This document shows, piece after piece, positions 1-8,658 of a DNA stretch of 60,950 bases. The stretch's first letter is position 1, and the number at the start of each line of letters is the position of its first letter. Origin of the DNA: RBG-16-66-20 sp049651845 (GTDB taxonomy: Bacteria > Pseudomonadota > Gammaproteobacteria > Burkholderiales > SG8-39). The stretch is taken from the NCBI GenBank assembly GCA_049651845.1, contig JBASCW010000014.1, positions 1 to 60,950 on the forward strand, in the 5' to 3' direction. The notes beneath the pieces are model-generated. The model ran no database searches. It had not been told where the DNA came from and saw only the letters and a program-made list of their open reading frames with translations. The translations under genes and the position numbers were made by a program.

Positions 1-1
1 C

Positions 2-58
2 GTGCTGGCGGCGCGCGCAGGCGGCGGCCTCGCCGCGCGGCTGGAGATCGCGCGCTAG
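2..58 (+). CDS. C-terminal tail of an unidentified plus-strand gene (partial)
   Basis: Reading from base 2, the frame gives 18 residues ending in ARLEIAR and a TAG stop at 56-58. The codons are GC-rich at third positions, as in the neighbouring genes. The stop interlocks with the stop of the convergent LysR gene through a shared CTAG (55-58). This is too short to assign to a family, and it may be a chance open frame at the contig edge. Confidence 0.35.
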   Translation: MLAARAGGGLAARLEIAR

Positions 59-999
59 CCCCTGGCGGCTTCCGCGAGCAGCCAGCTGCGGAACGCCGCC
101 ACGTCCTGGCGCTCGGCGGCCTCGGCCGCGCTCACCGTGTAGTAGGCGAACTTGAGCGGCAGCGTGAGCACGAACGGCGCGACCAGGCGCCCTGACGCGA
201 GATCGCTGCCCCCCAGCACCGGCATGCTGAGCGCCACGCCTAGGCCGTCGGCCGCCGCCTCCAGCGCGAGCATGGCGTGGCTGAAGCGCAGGCCGTGCGC
301 GGTGTCCAGGCCCTCGACGCCGGCCGCCTTGAGCCAGGCCGGCCACAGCGGCCCGCCGTCGTCGTAAGTCACGTTGTCGTGGATCAAGACCTGGTACGCG
401 AGGTCGGCGGGCGTGCGCAGCGGCCGCTTGCCCTCGAGCAGTTTCGGGCTGCACATCGGCATTACTGTGACCGCCATCAGCTTGTCGACGCGATAGCCGG
501 GGTAGTCGCCGGCGCCGAAGCGCACCGCGATGTCGGCGTTCTCCAGCGGCGCGCTCGGATCGCCGTCGCCGCCCGCCGGGTCGCCCTTCTTCGGGTCGAT
601 GAGCCGCGTGCTCGCGTTGATGCGCACGTCGAGCTCCGGGTGCTCGGCCACGAAGCGATAGAGGCGGGGCGCGAGCCAGCGCGACGCGAGCGACGTGGCG
701 ACGCTCACCGCGAGCGTGCCCTCCTCCTCGATCGCACGCAGCTCCTCGACCGCCGCCGCGAGCCGGCCGAAGCCCTCGCTCAATCGCGGCAGCAGGGCCT
801 GGCCGCCGCGCGTCAGTTCGAGCCCGCGCTTTAGGCGGCGGAACAGCGGCCGGCCGAGGTGCTCCTCGAGCCCCTTGACCTGGTGGCTGATCGCCGCCGG
901 GGTGACGTGCAACTCCTTGGCAGCCAAGGCAAAACTCATGTGGCGTGCCGCCGCTTCAAACGCCCGCAGCGCGTTCAGCGACGGCAGACTGGCTGTCAT
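55..999 (-). CDS. LysR-family transcriptional regulator, GcvA-like
   Basis: This is a LysR-type regulator of 314 residues. Residues about 5-65 form the winged helix-turn-helix (LNALRAFEAAARHMSF, then AKELHVTPAAISHQVKGLE), which closely resembles the GcvA/AmpR branch. The rest is the periplasmic-binding-like effector domain. I chose the ATG at 999 because GcvA proteins begin only a few residues before LPPLNALR. An upstream in-frame ATG at 1017 would add six residues, and neither start has a clear ribosome-binding site. The AT-rich stretch 1000-1060 presumably holds its promoter. Its target is unknown: no glycine-cleavage or beta-lactamase gene is adjacent, and the divergent gene encodes a small protein of unknown role. 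Confidence 0.9.
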   Translation of the reverse strand: MTASLPSLNALRAFEAAARHMSFALAAKELHVTPAAISHQVKGLEEHLGRPLFRRLKRGLELTRGGQALLPRLSEGFGRLAAAVEELRAIEEEGTLAVSVATSLASRWLAPRLYRFVAEHPELDVRINASTRLIDPKKGDPAGGDGDPSAPLENADIAVRFGAGDYPGYRVDKLMAVTVMPMCSPKLLEGKRPLRTPADLAYQVLIHDNVTYDDGGPLWPAWLKAAGVEGLDTAHGLRFSHAMLALEAAADGLGVALSMPVLGGSDLASGRLVAPFVLTLPLKFAYYTVSAAEAAERQDVAAFRSWLLAEAARG

Positions 1000-1169
1000 A
1001 TGAGATTTTGTATTCATATAGGAGAGAAAATATAAATTGCTGCAGCGCAACTTTCACCTATCCCAATCGTCAAACAAGAGTAAATACTGACATGGACTTA
1101 TACAGCATTCATGTCATCGCGCTGTAATAGTGCAGCGCCGTAAACTGAAGACTGAACAGGAGCAAGCTC

Positions 1170-1391
1170 ATGACAAAAAAGGTTAGCAAAAGTAACCATG
1201 ATTGGGAAACGATCAATGCACGGCTGGCGGAAGTCCGCATGAGCGGTCTCGCCCGGCTGCAGGCCGAGGCCCAGCTCGCCCGGGCGCAGGCCATCGCCGA
1301 CACGCTGGTTGCGCTGTCGGCTATGGTGAAGCGCGCGGTCAAGCAGGTTTTCGACCGCCCCTACAGCCAGCCCAACACCTCGATCCGCTAG
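1170..1391 (+). CDS. small basic helical protein of unknown function
   Basis: This 73-residue protein begins at an ATG preceded by AGGAG at about 8 bases, a strong ribosome-binding site. The middle (about residues 14-62) reads as an alanine-rich amphipathic helix with regularly placed arginines and lysines (LARLQAEAQLARAQAIADTL), and the end is polar. There is no signal peptide or cysteine. It is divergent from the LysR gene and 4 bases upstream of the GNAT gene, so it may be co-transcribed with the latter. I do not recognise a family. The strong RBS and ordinary codon use argue that it is real. Confidence 0.65.
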   Translation: MTKKVSKSNHDWETINARLAEVRMSGLARLQAEAQLARAQAIADTLVALSAMVKRAVKQVFDRPYSQPNTSIR

Positions 1392-1395
1392 GTCG

Positions 1396-2004
1396 ATGGT
1401 CCCCGCCGTCGCGGTGCAGCGGCTGAACCCGCGGCACCGGAACGACATCGCGCGCCACCTGCTGCAACTGCCGGCGGAAGACCGGCGGCTGCGCTTCGGC
1501 CGCGCGATCCGCGACGATGCCATTGGCGCGTACGTGGACGGCATCGATTTCGAGCGCGATCGCGTGTTCGGCATCGAGGGCGACGCGCTCGAGCTGGTCG
1601 GCTTCGCGCACCTCGCACTCGATCCGGCCGAGCGCACCGCCGAGCTCGGCTTGAGCGTCGATCCGCGCTGCCGCGGCAAAGGCCACGGCTACGCGCTGCT
1701 GCAGCGCGCGCTCCTGCACGCGGCCAACATCGGCTGCCGCGTGCTGTTCATGCATTGCCTGGCGGAGAACGTCATCATGCTGCACCTCGCGAGGAAGGCG
1801 GGACTCCTGCTGCTGCTCGAAGGCGGCGAAGCCGACGGGCGCCTCCAGCTCGACCGGCGCAAGCACGGCAGCGCGCTGCACGAAGCGCTCGCCGACCAGC
1901 TCGCGCTCGTGGACAACCTCCTGAAGCAGCAATACCTCTGGCTCGCCCAGGCGGGCATCAAGGCACCGGAATCGTCCGAGCGGGCGGCTCAGGCGAGCGC
2001 GTAG
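1396..2004 (+). CDS. GNAT-family N-acetyltransferase
   Basis: This 202-residue protein carries the acetyl-CoA-binding motif A of the GNAT fold at about residues 84-104: a beta strand (AELGLSV) followed by RCRGKGHG and a helix. The Q/RxxGxG/A pyrophosphate loop is RCRGKGHG at 91-98. The substrate cannot be read from the sequence. The C-terminal 50 residues lie outside the core fold and are helical. It starts just after the small gene at 1170-1391. It ends inside the end of thpR on the other strand, a 16-base convergent overlap. Confidence 0.85.
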   Translation: MVPAVAVQRLNPRHRNDIARHLLQLPAEDRRLRFGRAIRDDAIGAYVDGIDFERDRVFGIEGDALELVGFAHLALDPAERTAELGLSVDPRCRGKGHGYALLQRALLHAANIGCRVLFMHCLAENVIMLHLARKAGLLLLLEGGEADGRLQLDRRKHGSALHEALADQLALVDNLLKQQYLWLAQAGIKAPESSERAAQASA

Positions 2005-2453
2005 CGCGCCAGTACCTCGTAGTCCCGCCCTTTGCCTGCGGCGACGGACTCCACGAGCAAGTATTCCTCGACCGACCAGCGCACGGTCGGCAGGGCAGGA
2101 AGGGCGTTCGGCGCGTGTGCGTTGCGGATCAGCGTCACATGCGCTGCGAATTCGCGCGCCTCGGTCCGAAACTGCCTTGATTTCAACTCCTGATTCAAAT
2201 CACCCGAGAGACGCCGCAGCGCTTCCGGTGTCCGCTCAGGTCCGGCCCAGACGATCCGGTTGTGCGCCCAGTAGCGCGCCTGCTCGATCGGCAGGAAATG
2301 TCTCTCGCCCCTCACGTTGAGACCTTTGAGCAAATGCAAGGCGCTCTCCTCAGCGTCGCCGAGGAACGCGAGCGTCAGATGGATCGTCTCGAGGCGCGTG
2401 ACGCGCCCGCCGCTCGCGCGCTGCGCCTCGATTGCCCAGCGGTGCAGCGCCAC
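1989..2453 (-). CDS. thpR: RNA 2',3'-cyclic phosphodiesterase (2'-5' RNA ligase family)
   Basis: ThpR/LigT hydrolyses RNA 2',3'-cyclic phosphate ends and can ligate 2'-5'. The two catalytic HxTx motifs are present: HLTL at 25-28 (in IHLTLAFLG) and HVTL at 105-108. The start is a problem. The GTG at 2453 leaves the protein short. The same frame continues upstream and encodes RRLFFAIWPP, the usual ThpR N-terminus, up to about 2495, yet no ATG, GTG or TTG exists there before the paiB coding region. Candidates are a CTG at 2489, or a GTG at 2510 brought into frame by one inserted base (a possible indel). It follows paiB in the ispD-ispF-paiB-thpR run. Confidence 0.85.
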   Translation of the reverse strand: MALHRWAIEAQRASGGRVTRLETIHLTLAFLGDAEESALHLLKGLNVRGERHFLPIEQARYWAHNRIVWAGPERTPEALRRLSGDLNQELKSRQFRTEAREFAAHVTLIRNAHAPNALPALPTVRWSVEEYLLVESVAAGKGRDYEVLARYALA

Positions 2454-2508
2454 GGCTGCCTCGCGCGGCGGCCAGATCGCGAAGAACAGGCGACGCGCCG
2501 TCGCGGCC

Positions 2509-3126
2509 TCACTTCGCCAGCAGGTGCCGGCGGTGCAGCGCCGCCAGCGCGCGCGCGGCCGAGTCCTCGGACTTGTCCAGCTCGGCGGCGATCAGTTCCA
2601 TCTCGCGCCGGCTGCGGTTCTGCGACAGCTTCCAGCGCGCTTCGAGCCGCGTGACGGGAATCGAGAAGTTGACGATGCCGTCCAGCATCTGCTCGACGTA
2701 CTGGCGCCGCAGCGCGTCGAATTTCGGCAGCCACTGCGGGTCGAGGCTCTCGATCAACTTGCGCTGGGATGCGAGCTTGTGCTGCCTCTCGGGAATGAGC
2801 TTCGGCACGCCATAGGCGTGCACTGCCGCGTAGTTCCAGGTCGGCACGCGCTCCTGCTCCTCGTACCAGCGTGGCGACACGTAGGCGTGTGGCCCCAAGA
2901 AGATCACCAGCACCTCCTCGTCGAGGAACTCCTTCCACTGCGGGTTGTTCTTCGCCATGTGCATGTCGATGACCACCTGCTCGCCGTCGTCGTGCACGGT
3001 GACCGGCAGGTGCGACGCATGCAGCACGCCGCCCGTTCCCGTGACCAGCACGGGAAAGTCGTTGGCACGCATGAACTCAAGGAGCTCGATCCGATCGTTC
3101 GGCTGGTTGTAGGGCGGTGAATACAT
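2509..3126 (-). CDS. paiB: PaiB-family FMN-binding protein
   Basis: This 205-residue protein matches the PaiB (FMN-binding negative transcriptional regulator) family. It opens with MYSPPYNQP, contains LHASHLPV and the characteristic WYEEQERVPTWNYAAVHAYG segment (about 93-112), and ends with the ALHRRHLLAK tail. In Bacillus, PaiB represses sporulation and protease genes. In Proteobacteria the fold is a split-barrel flavin-binding protein of uncertain role. The start ATG is 4 bases after the ispF stop, so it is probably translated from the same message. There is no N-terminal signal, so it is cytoplasmic. Confidence 0.9.
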   Translation of the reverse strand: MYSPPYNQPNDRIELLEFMRANDFPVLVTGTGGVLHASHLPVTVHDDGEQVVIDMHMAKNNPQWKEFLDEEVLVIFLGPHAYVSPRWYEEQERVPTWNYAAVHAYGVPKLIPERQHKLASQRKLIESLDPQWLPKFDALRRQYVEQMLDGIVNFSIPVTRLEARWKLSQNRSRREMELIAAELDKSEDSAARALAALHRRHLLAK

Positions 3127-3130
3127 GGGC

Positions 3131-3598
3131 TTACTCGATAAGAGCGATGGCTTGCGCGGCGATGCCTTCCTCGCGCCCGATGTAGCCGAGCTTTTCGGTG
3201 GTGGTCGCCTTCACGCTCACCGCGGCGGGCTCGAGGCCCAGGTCGGCGGCGATGTTGCCGATCATCTTCGCGATATGGGGCGCCATGCGCGGCGCTTGCG
3301 CAACGATCGTGCAGTCGATGTTGACGATGCGATAACCCTGCGCGCGCAATTTGTTTCCAACCTCTTTCAAAAGGATGCGGCTATTCGAGTCCATGTAGCC
3401 CGGCTCGCTGTCCGGAAAATGCATGCCGATGTCGCCGAGCGAGGCAGCGCCGAGCAGCGCGTCGCAGATCGCGTGCAGCAGCACGTCAGCATCCGAGTGC
3501 CCCGCGAGGCCCTTGGCGTGCGGGATCTGCACGCCGCCGATCACCAGCCTGCGGCCCGCGACCAGCGCGTGCACGTCGTAGCCCTGCCCGATCCTCAT
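3131..3598 (-). CDS. ispF: 2-C-methyl-D-erythritol 2,4-cyclodiphosphate synthase
   Basis: IspF makes the cyclic diphosphate in the MEP route to isoprenoids. The metal-binding residues are visible as D8 and H10 in GYDVH and H42 in DVLLH. The HSDAD loop (34-38) and the C-terminal KATTTEKLG..GREEGIA segment are intact. At 155 residues it is the normal length. It lies 10 bases after ispD on the same strand, the classic separate but adjacent arrangement, and its stop is 4 bases before the paiB start. Confidence 0.98.
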   Translation of the reverse strand: MRIGQGYDVHALVAGRRLVIGGVQIPHAKGLAGHSDADVLLHAICDALLGAASLGDIGMHFPDSEPGYMDSNSRILLKEVGNKLRAQGYRIVNIDCTIVAQAPRMAPHIAKMIGNIAADLGLEPAAVSVKATTTEKLGYIGREEGIAAQAIALIE

Positions 3599-3608
3599 CG
3601 TCCTCCCC

Positions 3609-4340
3609 TCATCGCCGGGCCAGGATCGCCTCGGCGATCTGCAGGTCCTCGGCGAAGGTTACCTTGATGTTCTCGCGGCTGCCCGCCACCAGGCGCGGCT
3701 TGAGCCCGAGCTGCTCGATCGCACTGGCTTCGTCGGTCACCGCCAGTTTCGCCGCCTGCAGCGCCTGCGCGAGCAGCCCGCAGCGGAACATCTGCGGCGT
3801 CTGCGCGAGCCAGAGCTGGCTGCGGTCCTGGGTGCCGGCCACGCGCAGCGTGCCCGCCTCGTCCTTGGCCGCCCTTTTCACGGTGTCGGCCGCCGGCAGC
3901 GCGAGGATGCCGCCGATCTGGTCGTCGCACGTCTCGCGGATCAGGCTCTCGAGGTCGCGCTTCGGCAAGCAGGGCCGCGCCGCGTCGTGCACCAGCATCC
4001 AGTCGTCGGCGTCCACCGCGGCCATCGCCGCCACCATGCCGTTGTAGACGGAATCGCGGCGCGACGCGCCGCCGCAGTACAGCGGCTCGAGCCGGCCGGC
4101 GAACGCGCTCCAGTCGTGGCGCGCGAACTCGCGGTCTTCGGGCGCGAGCACGACGAACACGTTGTCCACGGGCGGCAGGCAAATCGCGGCGATGGCGTGC
4201 CACAGCATCGGCTTGCCGGCGAGCGGCAGGTACTGCTTGGGCTGCCCGGCGCCGAGCCGGTTTCCGCTGCCGGCGGCGGGAATCAGCGCATAGAAGGCCA
4301 ATTCGAAATCTTTCGTATTTTCAAGGCCGTATAATTGCAT
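3609..4340 (-). CDS. ispD: 2-C-methyl-D-erythritol 4-phosphate cytidylyltransferase
   Basis: IspD attaches CMP to methylerythritol phosphate in the MEP pathway. The nucleotide-binding N-terminus is ALIPAAGSGNRLG with QPKQYLPL (18-40). The catalytic-region motifs VHDAARPC (117-124) and QTPQMF (180-185) are present, and it ends with FAEDLQIAEAIL. The ATG at 4340 gives about 13 extra N-terminal residues. A TTG at 4301 would give MAFYALIPAAG, which fits the family better and has GAAAG upstream. The ATG also overlaps the -10 box serving divergent mfd, which makes the TTG attractive. Confidence 0.96.
   Translation of the reverse strand: MQLYGLENTKDFELAFYALIPAAGSGNRLGAGQPKQYLPLAGKPMLWHAIAAICLPPVDNVFVVLAPEDREFARHDWSAFAGRLEPLYCGGASRRDSVYNGMVAAMAAVDADDWMLVHDAARPCLPKRDLESLIRETCDDQIGGILALPAADTVKRAAKDEAGTLRVAGTQDRSQLWLAQTPQMFRCGLLAQALQAAKLAVTDEASAIEQLGLKPRLVAGSRENIKVTFAEDLQIAEAILARR
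4330..4335 (+). promoter_or_regulatory. -10 box for mfd
   Basis: A perfect TATAAT sits in the ispD/mfd divergent gap. It would start transcription near 4342, giving a leader of about 16 bases before the mfd ATG at 4358. No good -35 or Shine-Dalgarno sequence is visible. Confidence 0.5.
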
Positions 4341-4357
4341 GGCGCCTTCTTCTTGTC

Positions 4358-7300
4358 ATGCATCGAGATTCGCTTCCCGGCTGGAAACGCTACTGCGGAC
4401 TGGCCGGCTCCTCCGACGCACTGGTGCTGACGCGGCTGGCCGCCGAGGCCCGGCCGCTCGCCGTGTTCGCCGCGAGCGCGCTCGACGCGGCGCGCATGCT
4501 GGAGGAGATCGGCTGGCTCGCACCGTCGCTGCGCGCCTGCCTGCTGCCGGATTGGGAGACGCTGCCCTACGACAGCTTCTCGCCGCACCACGACCTCGTG
4601 TCCGAGCGCCTCGCGACGCTGTACCGCATCCAGCGCGGCGACTTCGACGTGGTGATCGTGCCCGCCTCGACCGCGCTGGTGCGCCTGTGCCCGCCCGCCT
4701 ACCTCGCCGCGCACACGTTTTTCCTGCGCCAGGGCGAGCGGCTCGATGCCGAGGCGCTGCGCCGCCAGCTCGCGCTCGCCGGCTACAGCGGCGTCACGCA
4801 GGTCGTCACGCCGAGCGAATTCTGCTTTCGCGGCGGCATCGTCGACCTGTTCCCGATGGGCAGCGCGGTGCCCTACCGCCTGGACCTGGACGACGAGCTG
4901 ATCGAGACCATCCGCACCTTCGACGTCGACTCGCAGCGCACGCTCTATGCGGTGAAGGAAGTGCGCATGCTGCCGGCGCGCGAGTTTCCGATGGACGAGG
5001 CGGGCCGCACCAAGTTCCGCGGCCGCTGGCGCGAGCTATTCGAGGGCGATCCCTCGAAGCGGCGCCTGTACAAGGATGTCTCGAGCGGCGTGCCCGCCGC
5101 GGGCGTCGAGTACTACCTGCCCCTGTTCTTCGACGGACTCGCCACCGTCTTCGACTACCTGCCCGAGAACGCGACGCTGGTCCTGCACCGCGACGTCGCG
5201 GGCGCGATCCAGGCGTTCTGGCTGGATGCGCAGTCGCGCTACAGGATGCTGGGGGGCGATCCGGACCGGCCGCTGCTGCCGCCGGCCGAGCTGTTCCTGC
5301 CCGCCGAGGAGTTCTACACGCGCGCCAAGAGCTTCGCGCGCATCGACCTGCTCGAATCGGCCGCCGTGGACCCCGACCAGCCTTTCGCGAGCACCGCGCT
5401 GCCGCCGATCGCGGTCGACCGCCGCGCGCAGGACCCGCTCGCCGCGCTGAAGGCCTTCGCGGCGAGCTCGGGACTGCGTGTGCTGCTGAGCGCCGAGTCG
5501 CCGGGGCGGCGGGAAACGATGCTGTCGTACTTCAGGGAATACGGTCTTTCGCCCTTGGCCTGTGAGGATTTTCAAACTTTCAATTCAGGAACTGAAAATC
5601 TTCAGATAGTCGTCTCCCCGCTCGCAAACGGCTTCGCGGTCCCGGCCGAGGGCTGGGCGGTGGTGACCGAGGCGGAGCTCTATGCGGGCACGGCGCGGCG
5701 CCGCACGCGCGGCGCCAAGGCGCAGAGCTCGTTCGAGGGCATGCTGCGCGACCTGTCGGAGCTCAAGGTCGGCGACCCGGTGGTCCACGTGCAGCACGGC
5801 ATCGGCCGCTACGGCGGGCTGGTGAACCTCGACCTCGGCGAAGGCGTCACGGAATTCCTGCTGCTCGCGTACGACGGCGGCGACAAGCTGTACGTGCCGG
5901 TCTCGCAGCTCGAGGCGATCTCGCGTTACTCGGGCGCGCAGCCCGAGGAGGCGCCGCTGCACAAGCTGGGCAGCGGCCAATGGGACAAGGCGCGCGCCAA
6001 GGCGGCCAAGCAGGTGCGCGACAGCGCCGCCGAGCTGCTGGCGCTCTACGCCAAGCGCGCCGCGCGCCAGGGCCACGCCTTCGGCGTGAAGCCGCACGAC
6101 CTGGACGCGTTTGCCGACGGCTTCGGCTTCGACGAGACGCCGGACCAGGCGGCGGCGATCGCCGCCGTCACCGCCGACATGACCGCGGGCAAGCCGATGG
6201 ACCGCCTGATCTGCGGCGACGTCGGCTTCGGCAAGACCGAGGTCGCGCTGCGCGCGGCCTTCGTCGCCGTCGCCGACCGCAAGCAGGTCGCGATCCTCTG
6301 CCCCACCACGCTGCTCGCCGAGCAGCACTACCAGACCTTCGCCGACCGATTTGCCGATTGGCCGATCGAGATCGGGGAGCTTTCCCGCTTCAGATCGGGA
6401 AAAGAAAGCACTCGACTACTCAAAGCCCTCGAGTCCGGTGAACTCGACGTCGTCATCGGCACGCACAAGCTGCTCTCGAAGGACGTGAAGTTCGCCCGCC
6501 TGGGGCTGGTGATCATCGACGAGGAGCACCGCTTCGGCGTGCACCAGAAGGAGGCGCTCAGGCGGCTGCGCGCGGAGGTGGACGTGCTCACGCTCACCGC
6601 GACGCCGATCCCGCGCACGCTCGCGCTCTCGCTCGAGGGCCTGCGCGATTTCTCGGTCATCGCCACGGCGCCGGAGCGCCGCCTCGCGATCAAGACCTTC
6701 GTCGCGGCGCATTCCGACGGCCTGGTGCGCGAGGCGGTGCTACGCGAGCTGCGCCGCGGCGGCCAGGTCTACTACCTGCACAACGAGGTCGACACCATCG
6801 AGCACGCGCATGACCGCCTCGCGCGCCTGCTGCCCGAGGCGCGCCTCGCGGTCGCGCACGGCCAGATGCGCGAGCGCGAGCTGGAGCGCGTGATGCGGGA
6901 CTTCACGCAGCAGCGCTCCAACGTGCTGCTGTGCTCGACCATCATCGAGACGGGCATCGATATCCCGACCGCGAACACCATCGTCATCCAGCGCGCCGAC
7001 AAGTTCGGTCTCGCGCAGCTGCACCAGCTGCGCGGCCGCGTCGGGCGCTCGCACCACCAGGCCTATGCCTACCTGCTCGTGTCTTCGTTCGATTCCCTCG
7101 GAGCGCAAGCCAAGAAGCGACTCGAGGCCATCCAGATGATGGAAGAGCTGGGCTCGGGCTTCTACCTGGCGATGCACGACCTGGAAATCCGCGGCGCGGG
7201 CGAAGTGCTCGGCGAGTCGCAATCCGGGCAGATCCAGGAAGTCGGCTTCGACCTGTACACGCGCATGCTCGAGCGCGCGGTGCGCGCGCTCAAGGCCGGC

Positions 7301-7765
7301 AAGGCGATCGACCTCGATCCGGCCGCCGACGGCGCCGCCGAGATCAAGCTGCACGTGCCCGCGCTGCTGCCGCAGACCTACTGCGACGACGTACACGAGC
7401 GGCTGACGCTCTACAAGCGCCTCGCCAACTGCCGCACCGCAGAGGAGCTCGACCTCATGCAGGAGGAGCTCATCGACCGCTTCGGCCTGCTGCCCGAGCC
7501 GGCCAAGGCGCTGCTCGAGTCGCACCGGCTGCGGCTGCTCGCCGCGCCGCTCGGCGTCACGCGCGTGGACGCCACGCACGAAGCGCTGCAGCTGCAGTTC
7601 GCCAACGACGCGCCGGTCGAGCGCGGCAAGGTGATCGCGCTCGTGCAGCGGCGCAAGAACCTGCGCCTGGCGGGCCCGGACCGGCTGCGGCTGGAAGCGA
7701 AGATGGCCGAATGGCCGCTGCGCGTGCAGGCCGCGAAGGAGCTGCTCGGAGCGCTCGCGGCTTGA
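4358..7765 (+). CDS. mfd: transcription-repair coupling factor Mfd
   Basis: Mfd removes RNA polymerase stalled at lesions and recruits UvrA. At 1135 residues it matches the E. coli protein (1148) along its length. The N-terminal UvrB-like module contains WETLPYDSFSPHHD and the DLFPMGS..YRLDLDDE segments. The RNA-polymerase-interaction domain includes VGDPVVHVQHGIGRY near residue 470. The SF2 translocase has Walker A GDVGFGKTE near 619 and the DEEHRFG box near 720, followed by TATPIPRTLAL and HQLRGRVGR. The TRCF C-terminal domain closes the protein. It heads an operon with the Sel1-repeat gene, whose TTG start overlaps the mfd stop. Confidence 0.99.
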   Translation: MHRDSLPGWKRYCGLAGSSDALVLTRLAAEARPLAVFAASALDAARMLEEIGWLAPSLRACLLPDWETLPYDSFSPHHDLVSERLATLYRIQRGDFDVVIVPASTALVRLCPPAYLAAHTFFLRQGERLDAEALRRQLALAGYSGVTQVVTPSEFCFRGGIVDLFPMGSAVPYRLDLDDELIETIRTFDVDSQRTLYAVKEVRMLPAREFPMDEAGRTKFRGRWRELFEGDPSKRRLYKDVSSGVPAAGVEYYLPLFFDGLATVFDYLPENATLVLHRDVAGAIQAFWLDAQSRYRMLGGDPDRPLLPPAELFLPAEEFYTRAKSFARIDLLESAAVDPDQPFASTALPPIAVDRRAQDPLAALKAFAASSGLRVLLSAESPGRRETMLSYFREYGLSPLACEDFQTFNSGTENLQIVVSPLANGFAVPAEGWAVVTEAELYAGTARRRTRGAKAQSSFEGMLRDLSELKVGDPVVHVQHGIGRYGGLVNLDLGEGVTEFLLLAYDGGDKLYVPVSQLEAISRYSGAQPEEAPLHKLGSGQWDKARAKAAKQVRDSAAELLALYAKRAARQGHAFGVKPHDLDAFADGFGFDETPDQAAAIAAVTADMTAGKPMDRLICGDVGFGKTEVALRAAFVAVADRKQVAILCPTTLLAEQHYQTFADRFADWPIEIGELSRFRSGKESTRLLKALESGELDVVIGTHKLLSKDVKFARLGLVIIDEEHRFGVHQKEALRRLRAEVDVLTLTATPIPRTLALSLEGLRDFSVIATAPERRLAIKTFVAAHSDGLVREAVLRELRRGGQVYYLHNEVDTIEHAHDRLARLLPEARLAVAHGQMRERELERVMRDFTQQRSNVLLCSTIIETGIDIPTANTIVIQRADKFGLAQLHQLRGRVGRSHHQAYAYLLVSSFDSLGAQAKKRLEAIQMMEELGSGFYLAMHDLEIRGAGEVLGESQSGQIQEVGFDLYTRMLERAVRALKAGKAIDLDPAADGAAEIKLHVPALLPQTYCDDVHERLTLYKRLANCRTAEELDLMQEELIDRFGLLPEPAKALLESHRLRLLAAPLGVTRVDATHEALQLQFANDAPVERGKVIALVQRRKNLRLAGPDRLRLEAKMAEWPLRVQAAKELLGALAA

Positions 7766-8658
7766 AGGCGCTCTGCGTCGTCTTCGCCCTGTTCTGGGCG
7801 CTCGCCGCGGGCGCGCAGCAGGACCGCGAACGTGAGCGCGAGCGCGGCGGCCACCAGGAGCTGATCCCCGCGCTCGGTGCGCTCGACCGCGGCGACGTGC
7901 AGCAGGCGATCGACTCGCTGCGGCCGCTCGCGGTGAACGGCAATCTCGAGGCGCAGTACGTGCTCGGCTCGGTGCTCGAGACCGCTTCGCCGCCGCTGCG
8001 CGACATCGCGGCCGCGCGCGACTGGTACCAGCGCGCGGCCGAGGCCGGCCACGCCGGCGCGCAGAACAACCTCGGCGCCATGTACTACGACGGCCGCGGC
8101 GTGCTGCGCAACCCGATCGAGGCTTCCAAGTGGTACAAGCTCGCCGCCGAGCAGGGTCACGCGGTGGCGCTGACCAACCTCGCGCTCATGTACGGCGAAG
8201 GTGTCGGCGTGCAGCAGGACCCCGCCGAGATGGCGAAGCTGCTGCAGAAGGCGGCCGAGGCGGGCGACGCGCGCGCGCAGGCGCAGCTCGGGCGCCTCTA
8301 CCTCGACGGCGAGGGCGTACCGCAGAACCCCGCCGAAGCGATCAAATGGTTCCGCGCCGCCGCCGCCCAGGACAACGACAGCGCCGCGCTGTTCCTCGCG
8401 ATCATGCTGCAGCGGGGCATCGGCGCGCCGCGCGACCTGGAGGCCGCGACCGCCTGGTTCCGGCGCGCCGCCGACCACGGCAACCGCATCGCGATGCTCG
8501 AGTTCGCCAAGGCCTACGAGCTCGGCCTCGGCGTGACGGCCGACGCCGCGCAGGCCAAGGTATGGCGCGAACGCGCCAGCGCCAAGCCCGACCCGGAAGC
8601 GAAGAAAGCCGATGTCCCCAGCGACCAGCGCGCCGATCCTCGTCCTGCAAAGCGCTAG
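7762..8658 (+). CDS. exported Sel1/TPR-repeat protein
   Basis: This is a 298-residue protein starting at a TTG that overlaps the mfd stop (TTGA), with GGAG about 10 bases upstream. Residues 1-18 (KALCVVFALFWALAAGA) look like a Sec signal peptide, with cleavage before QQ. A charged RERERERG stretch follows, then about six Sel1-like repeats with the usual GVQQDPAEMAKLLQKAAEAG type spacing (about residues 60-275). Sel1 proteins are solenoid scaffolds for protein contacts. No enzyme motif is seen. The tail (KPDPEAKKADVPSDQ) is polar. It overlaps serB by 47 bases, so it is probably translationally coupled to both neighbours. Confidence 0.85.
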   Translation: MKALCVVFALFWALAAGAQQDRERERERGGHQELIPALGALDRGDVQQAIDSLRPLAVNGNLEAQYVLGSVLETASPPLRDIAAARDWYQRAAEAGHAGAQNNLGAMYYDGRGVLRNPIEASKWYKLAAEQGHAVALTNLALMYGEGVGVQQDPAEMAKLLQKAAEAGDARAQAQLGRLYLDGEGVPQNPAEAIKWFRAAAAQDNDSAALFLAIMLQRGIGAPRDLEAATAWFRRAADHGNRIAMLEFAKAYELGLGVTADAAQAKVWRERASAKPDPEAKKADVPSDQRADPRPAKR

